In this document: one piece after another, positions 7,840 through 15,729 of the stretch
Layout of the letters: every line of letters starts with the position of its first letter
Position numbering within the stretch: the first letter of the stretch is position 1
Assembly: GCA_964410645.1 (NCBI GenBank)
Contig: CAYPHV010000015.1
Coordinates: 1 to 31,515 of the forward strand
Direction: 5' to 3'
DNA length: 31,515 bases
Origin: JALTBU01 sp964410645
GTDB lineage: Bacteria > Campylobacterota > Campylobacteria > Campylobacterales > Nautiliaceae
Notes under the pieces: generated by a model
Told to the model about the DNA's origin: nothing
What the model saw: the letters and a program-made list of their open reading frames with translations, nothing else
Database searches by the model: none
Made by a program: the position numbers and the translations under genes

Positions 7840-8545
7840 TTTAAGAAATTTTTTGAAAATAAAAAGAACATTCAGAAATGTAAAAAAAGCACTTAAATCC
7901 ACTCCTGAAAATCCATACAGAATAATAGCCGAGATTAAAAAAGCATCCCCAAGTAAAGGAATAATAAGAAAAGATTTTGATGCGGTAGAAATTGCCAAAA
8001 TATATAATGATACTGCAGATGCCATGAGTATACTGACCGAACCGCATTTTTTTTTGGGAAATTTGGAGTATCTTAAAAAAATTAATGAATTCAGTAAAAT
8101 ACCACTTCTTAGAAAAGATTTTATTATTGATGAATTTCAAATAGCTGAGGCTTATGCATCCGGAGCCGATTTTATTTTATTAATTGCAAAAGCGCTTGAT
8201 TCCAATCAATTACAAAGATTATATAAATTTGCTATAAATATAGGTCTGGATGTTTTATTTGAAATCCATGACAGGGAAGATTTAGACAAAGCACTTAAAG
8301 CAGGGGCTAAAATAATAGGTTTTAATCACAGAAATTTAAAAACATTTGAAATGGATATGGATTTGAGCAAAAAACTTATACCCGTTTTGCCCAAAGACGT
8401 TATTGTTGTTGCCGAAAGCGGGATAAATAATTTTGATACTGTAAAAAATTTACATAAAGCCAAAGTCGACGCATTTTTAATAGGGGAATATTTTATGAGA
8501 CAAAAAGATATAAAAAGCGGGGTACAAAAATTAAAAGGGCTGTAA
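7775..8545 (+). CDS. trpC: Indole-3-glycerol phosphate synthase
   Basis: This 256-aa (beta/alpha)8 enzyme of tryptophan synthesis closes CdRP to indole-3-glycerol phosphate. Motifs: IIAEIKKASPSKG (catalytic Lys/Glu region, residues ~49-61), PLLRKDFIID, GFNHRNLKTF and VVAESGI. The N-terminus MILEKIIKQTKKDLEKRK is the normal TrpC start, so the 65-nt overlap with the lipoprotein gene is real rather than a mis-called start. It is a single-function enzyme, not fused to TrpF. No other trp gene is in the window, so the pathway genes are dispersed, at least for this one. Confidence 0.96.
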   Translation: MILEKIIKQTKKDLEKRKNKNDLRNFLKIKRTFRNVKKALKSTPENPYRIIAEIKKASPSKGIIRKDFDAVEIAKIYNDTADAMSILTEPHFFLGNLEYLKKINEFSKIPLLRKDFIIDEFQIAEAYASGADFILLIAKALDSNQLQRLYKFAINIGLDVLFEIHDREDLDKALKAGAKIIGFNHRNLKTFEMDMDLSKKLIPVLPKDVIVVAESGINNFDTVKNLHKAKVDAFLIGEYFMRQKDIKSGVQKLKGL

Positions 8546-8549
8546 TAGA

Positions 8550-9275
8550 ATGAAGGAATTAATTAAACTTTTTACTGTTGATTTGTTTGTTTCTTTTATA
8601 CTTAGTCTGTTTTTGTTTTTTATTTTAAAAGATTTTTTTGATATTAAATTAGAAATTTTGATTTTAATTGCTACATTCGTTTGTGTATCAATTTTTATTT
8701 TTTCTTTTATGATGTCTTTTTTTATTTATAAATTAAAAAGTAAAATTGATTTTTTAAATTTGGAAATAAACAGATTAAACAAATATGACGAAATTACAAA
8801 TATATACAATAGAAATTTTTTATTGGAATCATTAAAAAAGTATTTTTATCTTTCAGAAAGAAAAAAAGAATATCCTTTGAGTATTATGCTGATGGATATA
8901 GATAATTTTCAAAATATTAACAAAACATACGGTTTTGAAACAGGAAATAAAGTGCTTAAAAAAGTAGCGGATATTTTAAAAAATAATATTCGGGATATGG
9001 ATATTGTAGGAAGATATAATGCTGACGAATTTTTAATTGTATCTTTTATAAACAAAGATGAGATGCTGCTTTTTGCCAACAGATGTAAAAAGCTAATCAA
9101 TGATTTAAAAATAGATAAAAATATTATTAGTATAAATGTGAGCATTGGAATTACACAAAAAAAATCTCTCGATAAGTTTATGGATTTTTTAATAAGAGCC
9201 CAGGAAGCGGTAATATTGGCTCAGAAAAAAGGCGGAAACCAGATTGATTTATTGGAACATTTTTTGCTTATTTAA
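8550..9275 (+). CDS. Membrane protein with degenerate GGDEF domain, likely c-di-GMP receptor
   Basis: This 241-aa protein has two transmembrane helices (residues ~8-27 and ~36-60), a short linker helix and a GGDEF-fold domain (~78-241). The signature is RYNADEF (NADEF at 157-161 in place of GGDEF), and the base-contacting Asp of the usual GD motif is Asn (ETGN). DIDNF (116-120) remains. The RxxD I-site that binds c-di-GMP is intact as RDMD (148-151), exactly five residues before the signature. I infer loss of diguanylate cyclase activity with retention of c-di-GMP binding, as in known degenerate-GGDEF receptors. It starts 4 nt after trpC. The flgH promoter lies in its last codons. Confidence 0.85.
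   Translation: MKELIKLFTVDLFVSFILSLFLFFILKDFFDIKLEILILIATFVCVSIFIFSFMMSFFIYKLKSKIDFLNLEINRLNKYDEITNIYNRNFLLESLKKYFYLSERKKEYPLSIMLMDIDNFQNINKTYGFETGNKVLKKVADILKNNIRDMDIVGRYNADEFLIVSFINKDEMLLFANRCKKLINDLKIDKNIISINVSIGITQKKSLDKFMDFLIRAQEAVILAQKKGGNQIDLLEHFLLI
9252..9269 (+). promoter_or_regulatory. Sigma-54 (RpoN) promoter of flgH
   Basis: TTGGAACATTTTTTGCTT: GG at 9254-9255 and GC at 9266-9267 are separated by exactly 10 nt, matching the -24/-12 rule and the GGAA-N6-TTTGCTT form known for Campylobacter RpoN promoters. Predicted transcription start is near 9279, about 12 nt before the flgH TTG. The site lies inside the last codons of the GGDEF-like gene. flgH is an RpoN target in Campylobacter/Helicobacter, which supports the call. 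Confidence 0.82.
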
Positions 9276-9290
9276 TGAAAAAGGTTTATA

Positions 9291-9995
9291 TTGAAAAAGA
9301 TTGTAAGTTTTATAATATTGATTTTTTTTGTAGGATGTGCAACTCATCCAATGGATCCTGCTATTAATATGTCACCTCCTAAATATGTGGAAGAAATGCC
9401 CAGTAAAGATAATAATGATGTAAATAATGCCGGGTCGCTATTTACCAGTTCCAGCAATCTTTTTTCGGATACCAAAGCAAAAAAGGTAAATGATATTGTA
9501 ACTGTAGTAATTACAGAACAGGTCACCCAGTCTTCACAGGCAACTAAAAAATTGAACGAATCCAATAAAGATAACGGTGGTTTATTTGATGCCGGTATTG
9601 GTGGCGGTATAAATATCGGCGGTAAAAGTTATAATCTTAAAAAAACAGGAATTAGCTTAAATGCCCCTTCAATGAATTCTGACAGAGGATTTAACGGTGG
9701 CGGTTCTCAGAATATTAAACAAAATTTTAAGACAACCATTAGTGCAAGAATTGTAAAAGTATTAAAAAACGGAAATTATTATATTTATGGTACAAGAGAG
9801 ATATATGTGGACGGTCAAAAACAGATAATAGCTCTTTCAGGTGTTATCAGACCTCAGGATATCGATTCGGATAATAAAATTGATTCTGCTTATGTTGCAG
9901 ATGCAAAAATAAAATATTTAACACAGGGGGATATAAAAAATTATACCAGACAGGGATGGTTTGCCAAATTTTGGAATGCGATTTCCCCTTGGTGA
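9291..9995 (+). CDS. flgH: Flagellar L-ring protein FlgH
   Basis: This 234-aa outer-membrane lipoprotein forms the L-ring bushing around the flagellar rod. The signal ends in lipobox FVGC (Cys16). FlgH signatures: SSNLFSDTKAKKVNDIVTV, a Gly/Asn-rich linker (~95-145), NGNYYIYGTREIYVDGQKQ, LSGVIRPQDI and a C-terminal RQGWFAKFWNAISPW. The start is TTG 9291, with AAGG 6 nt upstream. It stands alone, with no other flagellar structural gene beside it, as is common in this phylum, and is driven by the sigma-54 site at 9252-9269. It converges with hemW and has no clear terminator in the 28-nt gap. Confidence 0.95.
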   Translation: MKKIVSFIILIFFVGCATHPMDPAINMSPPKYVEEMPSKDNNDVNNAGSLFTSSSNLFSDTKAKKVNDIVTVVITEQVTQSSQATKKLNESNKDNGGLFDAGIGGGINIGGKSYNLKKTGISLNAPSMNSDRGFNGGGSQNIKQNFKTTISARIVKVLKNGNYYIYGTREIYVDGQKQIIALSGVIRPQDIDSDNKIDSAYVADAKIKYLTQGDIKNYTRQGWFAKFWNAISPW

Positions 9996-10023
9996 TTAAA
10001 AATAAAGAATACCATTTATAAAA

Positions 10024-11148
10024 TTAAGATAAAATATAATTGGTTATAGCATCTGCAAGTAAAAAATCATTTGAATAAATTTTATTGTCTTTTTTATGCA
10101 GTTTTTTTTCTTTAATCAACAAATCTGTTTTTTCTTTTTCTTTTGGATTTAAAATATTTTCTTTAAATCCTACAATTGAGCGAAGTCCCAAAAAAATTTT
10201 TTCTTTTTTTGTATCTTTATCGCTTATATATTCGTATTTGTATTCCGTTGGGTTTTTGATATATTCTTTTACATTTTTTTGAGTATAGTATCTGAATTTT
10301 TTTTGGTTTTTATTTATATCTAAATCACAAGAATTTGGAATTTTTCTAAATCCTACCGCACCCGCACCGATGCCTAAATATTGCTTATATTGCCAATATC
10401 CCAGATTATGAATACATTTTTCTCCAAAATTGGATATTTCATATTGAAAAAATCTTTTTTTTATTTCGTTAATAAACCATATTTCAAGTTCTTCATCATT
10501 TTTTCTTTTGGAATAATCACCTTCCCATTTTGTATTTTTTTCTATCATCAGTGAATATGCGCTTAAATGAGTGATGGGCAGACGGTCTATTATGCTTAAA
10601 TCGTTTTTTAAAAGTTGATATGTATCAAGTGCGGTTGCATATATTAAATCTAAATTGATATTTTCAAACCCTGCTTTTTGAGCAGATAAAATTGTGTTTA
10701 TTGCAAGTTTTGAAGAATGGTTTCTATTTAAAAATTTAAGCTTTTTATCGTCAAAACTCTGGACCCCAAAGCTTATTCTGTTTATTCCCAAATTCTTTAT
10801 CTCTTTAAGCCATTTGGCAGAAACGTTTGGATTGCACTCTATTGTTATTTCTTTTGTATTTTTTATAAAAGGCTCAAGCTCGGAAAAGAGCTTTTCATAA
10901 AATAATATCGGCATAGTTGAAGGCGTTCCCCCTCCGATAAATACAGTTTTAAAATTCTTAATATTATATTTTTGAACATCAAATAAAAACTGTTTTTTTA
11001 TTGCATTAAAATAATCTTTTTTTAAATAATTAAGATTTGTATATGAATTAAAAGCGCAGTAATTACATTTACTGTCGCAAAAGGGGATATGGATATATAA
11101 TAGCGGAGAATTATCTAACACTTTAGCGTTTTTACCCTGTCTAACCAT
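10024..11148 (-). CDS. hemW: Radical SAM heme chaperone HemW (HemN-like)
   Basis: This 374-aa protein has the radical SAM cluster motif CDSKCNYC (CxxxCxxC) after LLYIHIPF (residues ~16-30), VFIGGGTPSTMP, ECNP, NRISFGVQSFDDKKLKFL and AYSLMIEKNT. The length fits HemW rather than ~455-aa HemN, and the N-terminal extra Tyr-rich region of true coproporphyrinogen dehydrogenase is absent. The role by family is heme delivery to respiratory proteins, not the HemN reaction. RBS GGAGA is 8 nt upstream of the ATG. It is divergent from nudH. A second paralogue is at 30834. Confidence 0.88.
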   Translation of the reverse strand: MVRQGKNAKVLDNSPLLYIHIPFCDSKCNYCAFNSYTNLNYLKKDYFNAIKKQFLFDVQKYNIKNFKTVFIGGGTPSTMPILFYEKLFSELEPFIKNTKEITIECNPNVSAKWLKEIKNLGINRISFGVQSFDDKKLKFLNRNHSSKLAINTILSAQKAGFENINLDLIYATALDTYQLLKNDLSIIDRLPITHLSAYSLMIEKNTKWEGDYSKRKNDEELEIWFINEIKKRFFQYEISNFGEKCIHNLGYWQYKQYLGIGAGAVGFRKIPNSCDLDINKNQKKFRYYTQKNVKEYIKNPTEYKYEYISDKDTKKEKIFLGLRSIVGFKENILNPKEKEKTDLLIKEKKLHKKDNKIYSNDFLLADAITNYILS

Positions 11149-11178
11149 TTTTAATTCTCCAATTTATATGAATTTCGT

Positions 11179-11184
11179 TATAAT
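11179..11184 (+). promoter_or_regulatory. -10 box of the nudH-lysC-hobA operon
   Basis: TATAAT in CGTTATAATTTT; transcription would begin near 11191. This places the ATG at 11168 upstream of the start of transcription and supports the TTG at 11207 as nudH start. No clear -35 box. Confidence 0.6.
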
Positions 11185-11206
11185 TTTACAAAAAAAAGGT
11201 GAAATA

Positions 11207-11665
11207 TTGAAAAAATACAGACCTAATGTTGCAGCAGTTATTCTTTCGCCTAAATATCCTGGAAAAGTGGAGGTTTTGGTTGCCAAACGCAATGATATTG
11301 ATGCGTGGCAGTTTCCACAGGGCGGAATAGACGACGGTGAAACTCCCAAAGAAGCTCTTTTAAGGGAGCTTAAAGAAGAAATAGGGACAAATAATGTAGA
11401 AATTGTTACTCAAATGCCACAGTGGCAAAGTTATGATTTTCCCAAAATAATAGCTAAAAAGATGTATCCTTTTGACGGACAAAGACAAAAATATTTTTTA
11501 GTAAGATTGAAAAACGGTGCAAAAATAAATTTGAATACGGAAATTCCTGAATTTCAAGATTATAAATTTGTTCCCAAAAATGAAATTTTTCATTATGTTA
11601 AATCATTTAAAAGGCCTGTTTATAAAAAAGTTTTGGAATATTTCAGAAGAAACGGATTTTTTTAA
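11207..11665 (+). CDS. nudH: RNA pyrophosphohydrolase (NudH/RppH)
   Basis: With the TTG start at 11207 the protein is 152 aa and begins MKKYRPNVAAVILSPKYPG, the normal NudH start. The longer reading from ATG 11168 lacks an RBS and includes the -10 box. The Nudix box runs through GGIDDGETPKEALLRELKEE and ends IGT (~40-62); upstream is AWQFPQGG and downstream PQWQSYDFP. NudH/RppH removes pyrophosphate from 5'-triphosphate RNA (or Ap4A) and starts mRNA decay. RBS AAAGGTG lies 6 nt upstream. First gene of the operon leading into lysC-hobA-holB-folP. Confidence 0.93.
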   Translation: MKKYRPNVAAVILSPKYPGKVEVLVAKRNDIDAWQFPQGGIDDGETPKEALLRELKEEIGTNNVEIVTQMPQWQSYDFPKIIAKKMYPFDGQRQKYFLVRLKNGAKINLNTEIPEFQDYKFVPKNEIFHYVKSFKRPVYKKVLEYFRRNGFF

Positions 11666-11675
11666 AAGGAATTAA

Positions 11676-12884
11676 ATGTTAGTAGTTCAAAAATTTGGCG
11701 GCACGAGTGTTGGAGGACTTGAGAGAATAGAAAATGTTGCCAATATTGTTAAGAGACATAAAAAACAAGGAAATGATATAGTTGTTGTTGTTTCAGCAAT
11801 GGCCGGGGAAACAAATAAATTACTTGATTTTGCAAAACATTTTTCCAAAACTCCTTCTCAAAGAGAAGTTGATTTGTTGGTAAGCAGCGGTGAGAGAGTT
11901 ACCAGCGCATTACTCAGTATCGCTCTTCAATCTATGGGTTTTGATTCAATTGCCCTTACGGGCCGTCAGGCAGGCATTAAAACGACCAGTGATCATATGA
12001 AGGCCAGAATTATGAACATTGATCCCAAAAGTATGAAAAAGCATCTTAATGAGGGTAAAATTATAATTGTAGCCGGTTTTCAGGGTATAGATGAAGAAGG
12101 CGATGTTACAACGCTTGGCCGTGGAGGCAGTGACTTAACAGCGGTAGCCATAGCAGGTGCTTTGGGGGCTGATAAATGTGAAATTTATACAGATGTGGAC
12201 GGCATTTATACCACTGACCCCAGAATAGAGCCAAAAGCTAAAAAAATAGATATAATAAGTTATGACGAAATGCTTGAGCTTGCAAGCCTCGGGGCAAAAG
12301 TGATGCAGTCTCGTTCAGTAGAACTTGCTAAAAAATTAAACGTAGATATAGAAGTTAAATCGTCTTTTGAACCTGAGAGAAAGGGAACGTTAATTACAAA
12401 GGAGACATCTGATATGGAAAAAGTTTTTGTTAGCGGTATAGCACTTGATAAAAACCAGGCCAGGGTTTCTATTTTTGGAGTAGAAGACAAACCTGGAATC
12501 AGTGCGGAAATATTCGAAAAACTGTCAAATAAAAAGATAAATGTCGATATGATTATTCAAAATGTAGGAAAAGATAAAAAAGCAAATTTAACTTTTACTG
12601 TTCCCGAAACAGAGCTTGATCTTACAAAAGATGTGCTTGAAGAATATGAAAAAAATTCCAAAGCTGTGGAATATGACAAAGATATAGCCAAAGTCAGTAT
12701 TGTGGGCGTGGGTATGAAATCACACAGCGGAGTGGCTGCTACGGCTTTTAAAACCCTGGCAAAAGATAATATAAATATTTTGATGATTAGTACCAGTGAA
12801 ATTAAAATTTCAATGGTTATTGACGAAAAATACGGAGAACTGGCAGTAAGAACATTGCACAGAGCTTATAAATTGGATAAATAA
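11676..12884 (+). CDS. lysC: Aspartate kinase
   Basis: This 402-aa enzyme phosphorylates aspartate as the first step to lysine/diaminopimelate, threonine and methionine. The kinase domain shows VQKFGGTSVGG at the start, TLGRGGSDLTAVAIA and YTDVDGIYTTDPRI. Two ACT domains follow from ~residue 260 (RVSIFGVEDKPGISAEIFE and KVSIVGVGMKSHSGVAA), the feedback-binding part. RBS AAAGGA is upstream of ATG. Its TAA overlaps the hobA ATG by one base. Full length. Confidence 0.97.
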   Translation: MLVVQKFGGTSVGGLERIENVANIVKRHKKQGNDIVVVVSAMAGETNKLLDFAKHFSKTPSQREVDLLVSSGERVTSALLSIALQSMGFDSIALTGRQAGIKTTSDHMKARIMNIDPKSMKKHLNEGKIIIVAGFQGIDEEGDVTTLGRGGSDLTAVAIAGALGADKCEIYTDVDGIYTTDPRIEPKAKKIDIISYDEMLELASLGAKVMQSRSVELAKKLNVDIEVKSSFEPERKGTLITKETSDMEKVFVSGIALDKNQARVSIFGVEDKPGISAEIFEKLSNKKINVDMIIQNVGKDKKANLTFTVPETELDLTKDVLEEYEKNSKAVEYDKDIAKVSIVGVGMKSHSGVAATAFKTLAKDNINILMISTSEIKISMVIDEKYGELAVRTLHRAYKLDK

Positions 12885-13414
12885 TGGATTTAAACCGTTT
12901 TATTATGGATTTGGTTAGAAAAAAAAATTATAAATGGATGGAAGAGAGGCGGCTTGATTTTGTCCCTCTTTTATCTGTTTTTTTAAATCAAATACTTGAT
13001 GCAAAAAGTGTGCTTATTATTACAGATAACCAAAGAAAATGGTATGGGAAATATTTAATAAACAAATTTAATAATTTTAATGAATTTAAACCCCAGTTTT
13101 TTCCTTTTTATATATTGGAAAATATTGTACCTCAGATAAATTTGGCAAAGCATCCGGAACAGTTTGATATGGTGGAAGATATGCTGAGTGTTTCTTTCGA
13201 AGATTATATTTTTTGGTATATTGGTCAGGAAACTCCTTTGCTTAAATTTGCCAGGAAAAAGCCTAATTCTTTTTATTGGATTATGGATAACGACCTTTCG
13301 AAAAATTTTTATCTTAAATCCACCGATAAATTTTTGGACAATAAACTTCTTAACCTGGCTGATTTGATAAATGAAAGTTTAAAAGCTGCGGTTTTTACAG
13401 AGGTGGAACTTTGA
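12884..13414 (+). CDS. hobA: DnaA initiator-associating factor HobA
   Basis: This 176-aa protein matches HobA, the Campylobacterota-specific structural homologue of DiaA that binds DnaA domain I and promotes orisome assembly. Features: conserved N-terminus with KWMEERRLDFVPLL, then SVLIITDNQRKWYGKYL, FFPFYILE, FWYIGQETPLLKFA and FYWIMDNDLSKNFYL. Position between lysC and holB is the conserved arrangement. The start overlaps the lysC stop (TAATG), and its TGA overlaps the TTG of holB. It has the SIS-like alpha/beta character but no SIS catalytic residues. Confidence 0.92.
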   Translation: MDLNRFIMDLVRKKNYKWMEERRLDFVPLLSVFLNQILDAKSVLIITDNQRKWYGKYLINKFNNFNEFKPQFFPFYILENIVPQINLAKHPEQFDMVEDMLSVSFEDYIFWYIGQETPLLKFARKKPNSFYWIMDNDLSKNFYLKSTDKFLDNKLLNLADLINESLKAAVFTEVEL

Positions 13415-13965
13415 GCAAAGCTGTCATAACCAATAACATAGATAAATTTTTAAATGAAATAAACGCGGGTGAAGTTATAAGAAGAGATGAATTAAAAGTT
13501 GATGATATTCCTATAATAAGGCGAATGGCATATATTGCGAGTGCCCACAAACGTCTTATAACAATAGCGGCTGAAAAATTTAATGTTTATGCTCAAAATG
13601 CATTATTAAAATTAATTGAAGAACCTCCTAAAAATATTGATTTTTTGATTGTTACGAATTCAAAATATTCTTTGCTTGATACCGTTCTTTCCCGGGTTTT
13701 TTTGGAAAAGAAACTATACGAAAAAGAAAATCAGACAAATATAGAAAAAATAACAAACGAATATATTTTGAATATATTAACTAGTGATATGGATAAAAAT
13801 GAAATAAAAGAATTTTTTTACAGTATTGTTAAAAATAAAGAATTAAATGAAAGTCAAATGAAAATATTAAACGATGCCGTAAAAATGTTGGAATTAAATA
13901 TAGACAAAGAAGCTGTTTTATCGTTAGTAATGCTTAGTTTAAAGGTAGGATATGAAAATTTATAA
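13411..13965 (+). CDS. holB: DNA polymerase III delta' subunit (short form)
   Basis: This 184-aa protein has the clamp-loader signature AQNALLKLIEEPP (~61-73) followed by NIDFLIVTNSKYSLLDTVLSR. The N-terminal P-loop part of normal delta' (~300+ aa) is lacking, which is usual for Campylobacterota HolB. It starts at TTG 13411, overlapping the hobA TGA (TTGA). It overlaps folP by 14 nt. Role: part of the DnaX clamp-loader complex at the fork. The pairing with hobA puts an initiation factor and a loader subunit in one transcript. Confidence 0.85.
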   Translation: MSKAVITNNIDKFLNEINAGEVIRRDELKVDDIPIIRRMAYIASAHKRLITIAAEKFNVYAQNALLKLIEEPPKNIDFLIVTNSKYSLLDTVLSRVFLEKKLYEKENQTNIEKITNEYILNILTSDMDKNEIKEFFYSIVKNKELNESQMKILNDAVKMLELNIDKEAVLSLVMLSLKVGYENL

Positions 13966-15112
13966 ATTAAACAGTGATATAGATTTGGCAAAACTTTTGC
14001 AAAAATTGAATGTTGATAAACCCGGTATTGAAATTATGCAAAAAAAACATTCTGTATTGATCTTTTATATAAAAGAAATAAGCTGTGCGGCTGCTAATAT
14101 TTTAAAACAGGACGCACTTAGTATCGGAGCTGAACTTGCTGTACCTATAGGTGCGCCCAATTGCAAAAACAAGGTATTTGACGCTGTTTTGCTCTGCAAT
14201 CAAAATCAGCTTGAACTACTTAGTAAAAAAGAGCTTTCACAGCCGTTTAAATTAAAAGAATTTGCCGGGGATTTAAAAGAATTCGTAAATCTTCCGAGGT
14301 TTCCCTTAAAAATTATGGGTGTAATTAATGCAAACAGCGATTCTTTTTTTTCAGGAAGCAGATTTAAAGGACAGGAAGCTATAAAACAAATTGAAAAAAT
14401 GATAGAAAATAAAGCTGATATTATCGATATAGGAGGTGTTTCAAGCAGGCCCGGCAGTGTATATGTTGGAATTGAAAAAGAAATGGAAAGGGTAAAACCG
14501 ATTATTGATCAGATATATGCTTCTAAATTATATGAAAAAACTGTTTTCAGTATTGATACTTTTATGCCTGAAGTTTTGGAGTATGCGCTTAAACATGGAT
14601 TTAAAATTGCAAACGATATAACAGGGCTTGAGAATGACAGTTATGCAAAAGTGGCGGCTAAATATAATGCAAGCGTTATTATAATGCATAAAAAAGGTAT
14701 TCCGGAAAATATGCAAAAAAATCCTTTTTACGAAAATGTTATTTTGGAAGTTGACGAATTTTTTCAAGAAAGAATAAAAAAAGCAAAGAGTTTCGGTATT
14801 AAGGATATTATTTTGGATGTAGGCATAGGATTTGGAAAAAGACTGGAAGACAATATCGCGCTTATAAAGCATATGGAGCATTTTTTGCACTTTGGATATG
14901 AACTTTTAGTGGGAGCCAGCAGAAAATCCATGATTGATATGATTATGAAAAAAGAAGGAATTTCTACAACCCCCGCCCAAAGACTTCCCGGAACACTTGC
15001 CGTTCATACGGAAGCTGTAAGAAATGGAGCCAGTATTATAAGATGCCACGATGTAAAAGAGCATTTTCAGGCTTTAAAAGTGTTTGAAGAAATTAGAAAA
15101 TTTAATGTTTAG
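13952..15112 (+). CDS. folP: Dihydropteroate synthase (long form)
   Basis: This 386-aa protein joins p-aminobenzoate to the pterin pyrophosphate in folate synthesis. The core begins near residue 118 with KIMGVINANSDSFFSGSRF, then DIGGVSSRPGS, FSIDTFMPEVLEYAL, NDITGL, IIMHKKG, ILDVGIGFGK, LLVGASRKS and IIRCHDVKEH. The first ~115 residues are an extension not found in the ~280-aa E. coli enzyme but common in Campylobacterota FolP; its role is unknown. RBS AGG in the holB end. The last 8 nt overlap the thiF-like start. Confidence 0.94.
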   Translation: MKIYKLNSDIDLAKLLQKLNVDKPGIEIMQKKHSVLIFYIKEISCAAANILKQDALSIGAELAVPIGAPNCKNKVFDAVLLCNQNQLELLSKKELSQPFKLKEFAGDLKEFVNLPRFPLKIMGVINANSDSFFSGSRFKGQEAIKQIEKMIENKADIIDIGGVSSRPGSVYVGIEKEMERVKPIIDQIYASKLYEKTVFSIDTFMPEVLEYALKHGFKIANDITGLENDSYAKVAAKYNASVIIMHKKGIPENMQKNPFYENVILEVDEFFQERIKKAKSFGIKDIILDVGIGFGKRLEDNIALIKHMEHFLHFGYELLVGASRKSMIDMIMKKEGISTTPAQRLPGTLAVHTEAVRNGASIIRCHDVKEHFQALKVFEEIRKFNV

Positions 15113-15728
15113 AAGACAGATTGCAGTAATAGGCAAAGACAATCAGAAAATATTAAGTAAAAAAACAATAATGATTGTCGGATGCGGAGGGCTTGGCAAC
15201 GCTTTGGCAACAATACTCAGCTGTATAGGGCTAAAAAAAATAATATTAGTTGATTTTGATACAATAGAAATACATAATATTCACCGTCAGTTCCAATTTA
15301 AAAAAGAGGATACAGGTAAAAAGAAATGCGAGGTTTTAAAAGAAAAGATAAAAAGATGCGGTAGTGAAATAATTTCTGTCAATAAAAAATTTGATGAAAA
15401 TATAAATATTAAAGCAGATTTAATTTTTGATGCCACAGATAATCTTGACGCAAGAAAACAAATTGATAAAAAAGCAAAAAAACTTGGCATTCCATGGATT
15501 TATGCCAGCGTTGAAGAATGGGTAGGTCAGGTAGGTGTTTTTATAAACACTTCATTTGATATGTTTTCTAAAAACAGTTCTTCAAAAGGTCAAATTCCGC
15601 CTATGGTAAGTTTGGTTGCAGGTATACAGGCGGTTTTAGGACTAAAAGCATTAATAAACGAACAAAAAGAAATTTTATATTTTATTGATTTTAATGAAGA
15701 ATTAAAAATCAGAAAATTTAATTTTTAA
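15105..15728 (+). CDS. ThiF/MoeB/HesA-family adenylyltransferase-like protein
   Basis: I choose ATG 15105 (207 aa, MFRRQIAVIGKDNQKIL), because the family starts with RQI and this overlaps the folP TAG by 8 nt; an ATG at 15084 would add seven residues. The E1-like Rossmann site IMIVGCGGLGNALATILS, LVDFDTIEIHNIHRQFQF and DATDN (adenylate site) are present. The CXXC zinc motifs and the catalytic Cys region of ThiF/MoeB are not present: the C-terminal part reads SSSKGQIPPMVSLVAGIQAV. It may still adenylate a ubiquitin-like partner (ThiS/MoaD) but the sulfur-transfer or thioester step looks altered. Substrate unknown. Confidence 0.75.
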   Translation: MFRRQIAVIGKDNQKILSKKTIMIVGCGGLGNALATILSCIGLKKIILVDFDTIEIHNIHRQFQFKKEDTGKKKCEVLKEKIKRCGSEIISVNKKFDENINIKADLIFDATDNLDARKQIDKKAKKLGIPWIYASVEEWVGQVGVFINTSFDMFSKNSSSKGQIPPMVSLVAGIQAVLGLKALINEQKEILYFIDFNEELKIRKFNF

Positions 15729-15729
15729 A

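Noticed and set aside
10024..11148. True HemN (oxygen-independent coproporphyrinogen dehydrogenase)
   Set aside because: 374 aa and lack of the HemN N-terminal region point to HemW.
11168..11206. Longer nudH start at ATG 11168
   Set aside because: No RBS, and the TATAAT at 11179-11184 lies inside it; TTG 11207 has AAAGGTG and gives the normal N-terminus.
15084..15104. ATG 15084 as start of the ThiF-like gene
   Set aside because: The family normally begins close to the RQI motif, and ATG 15105 gives that with a short overlap with folP.
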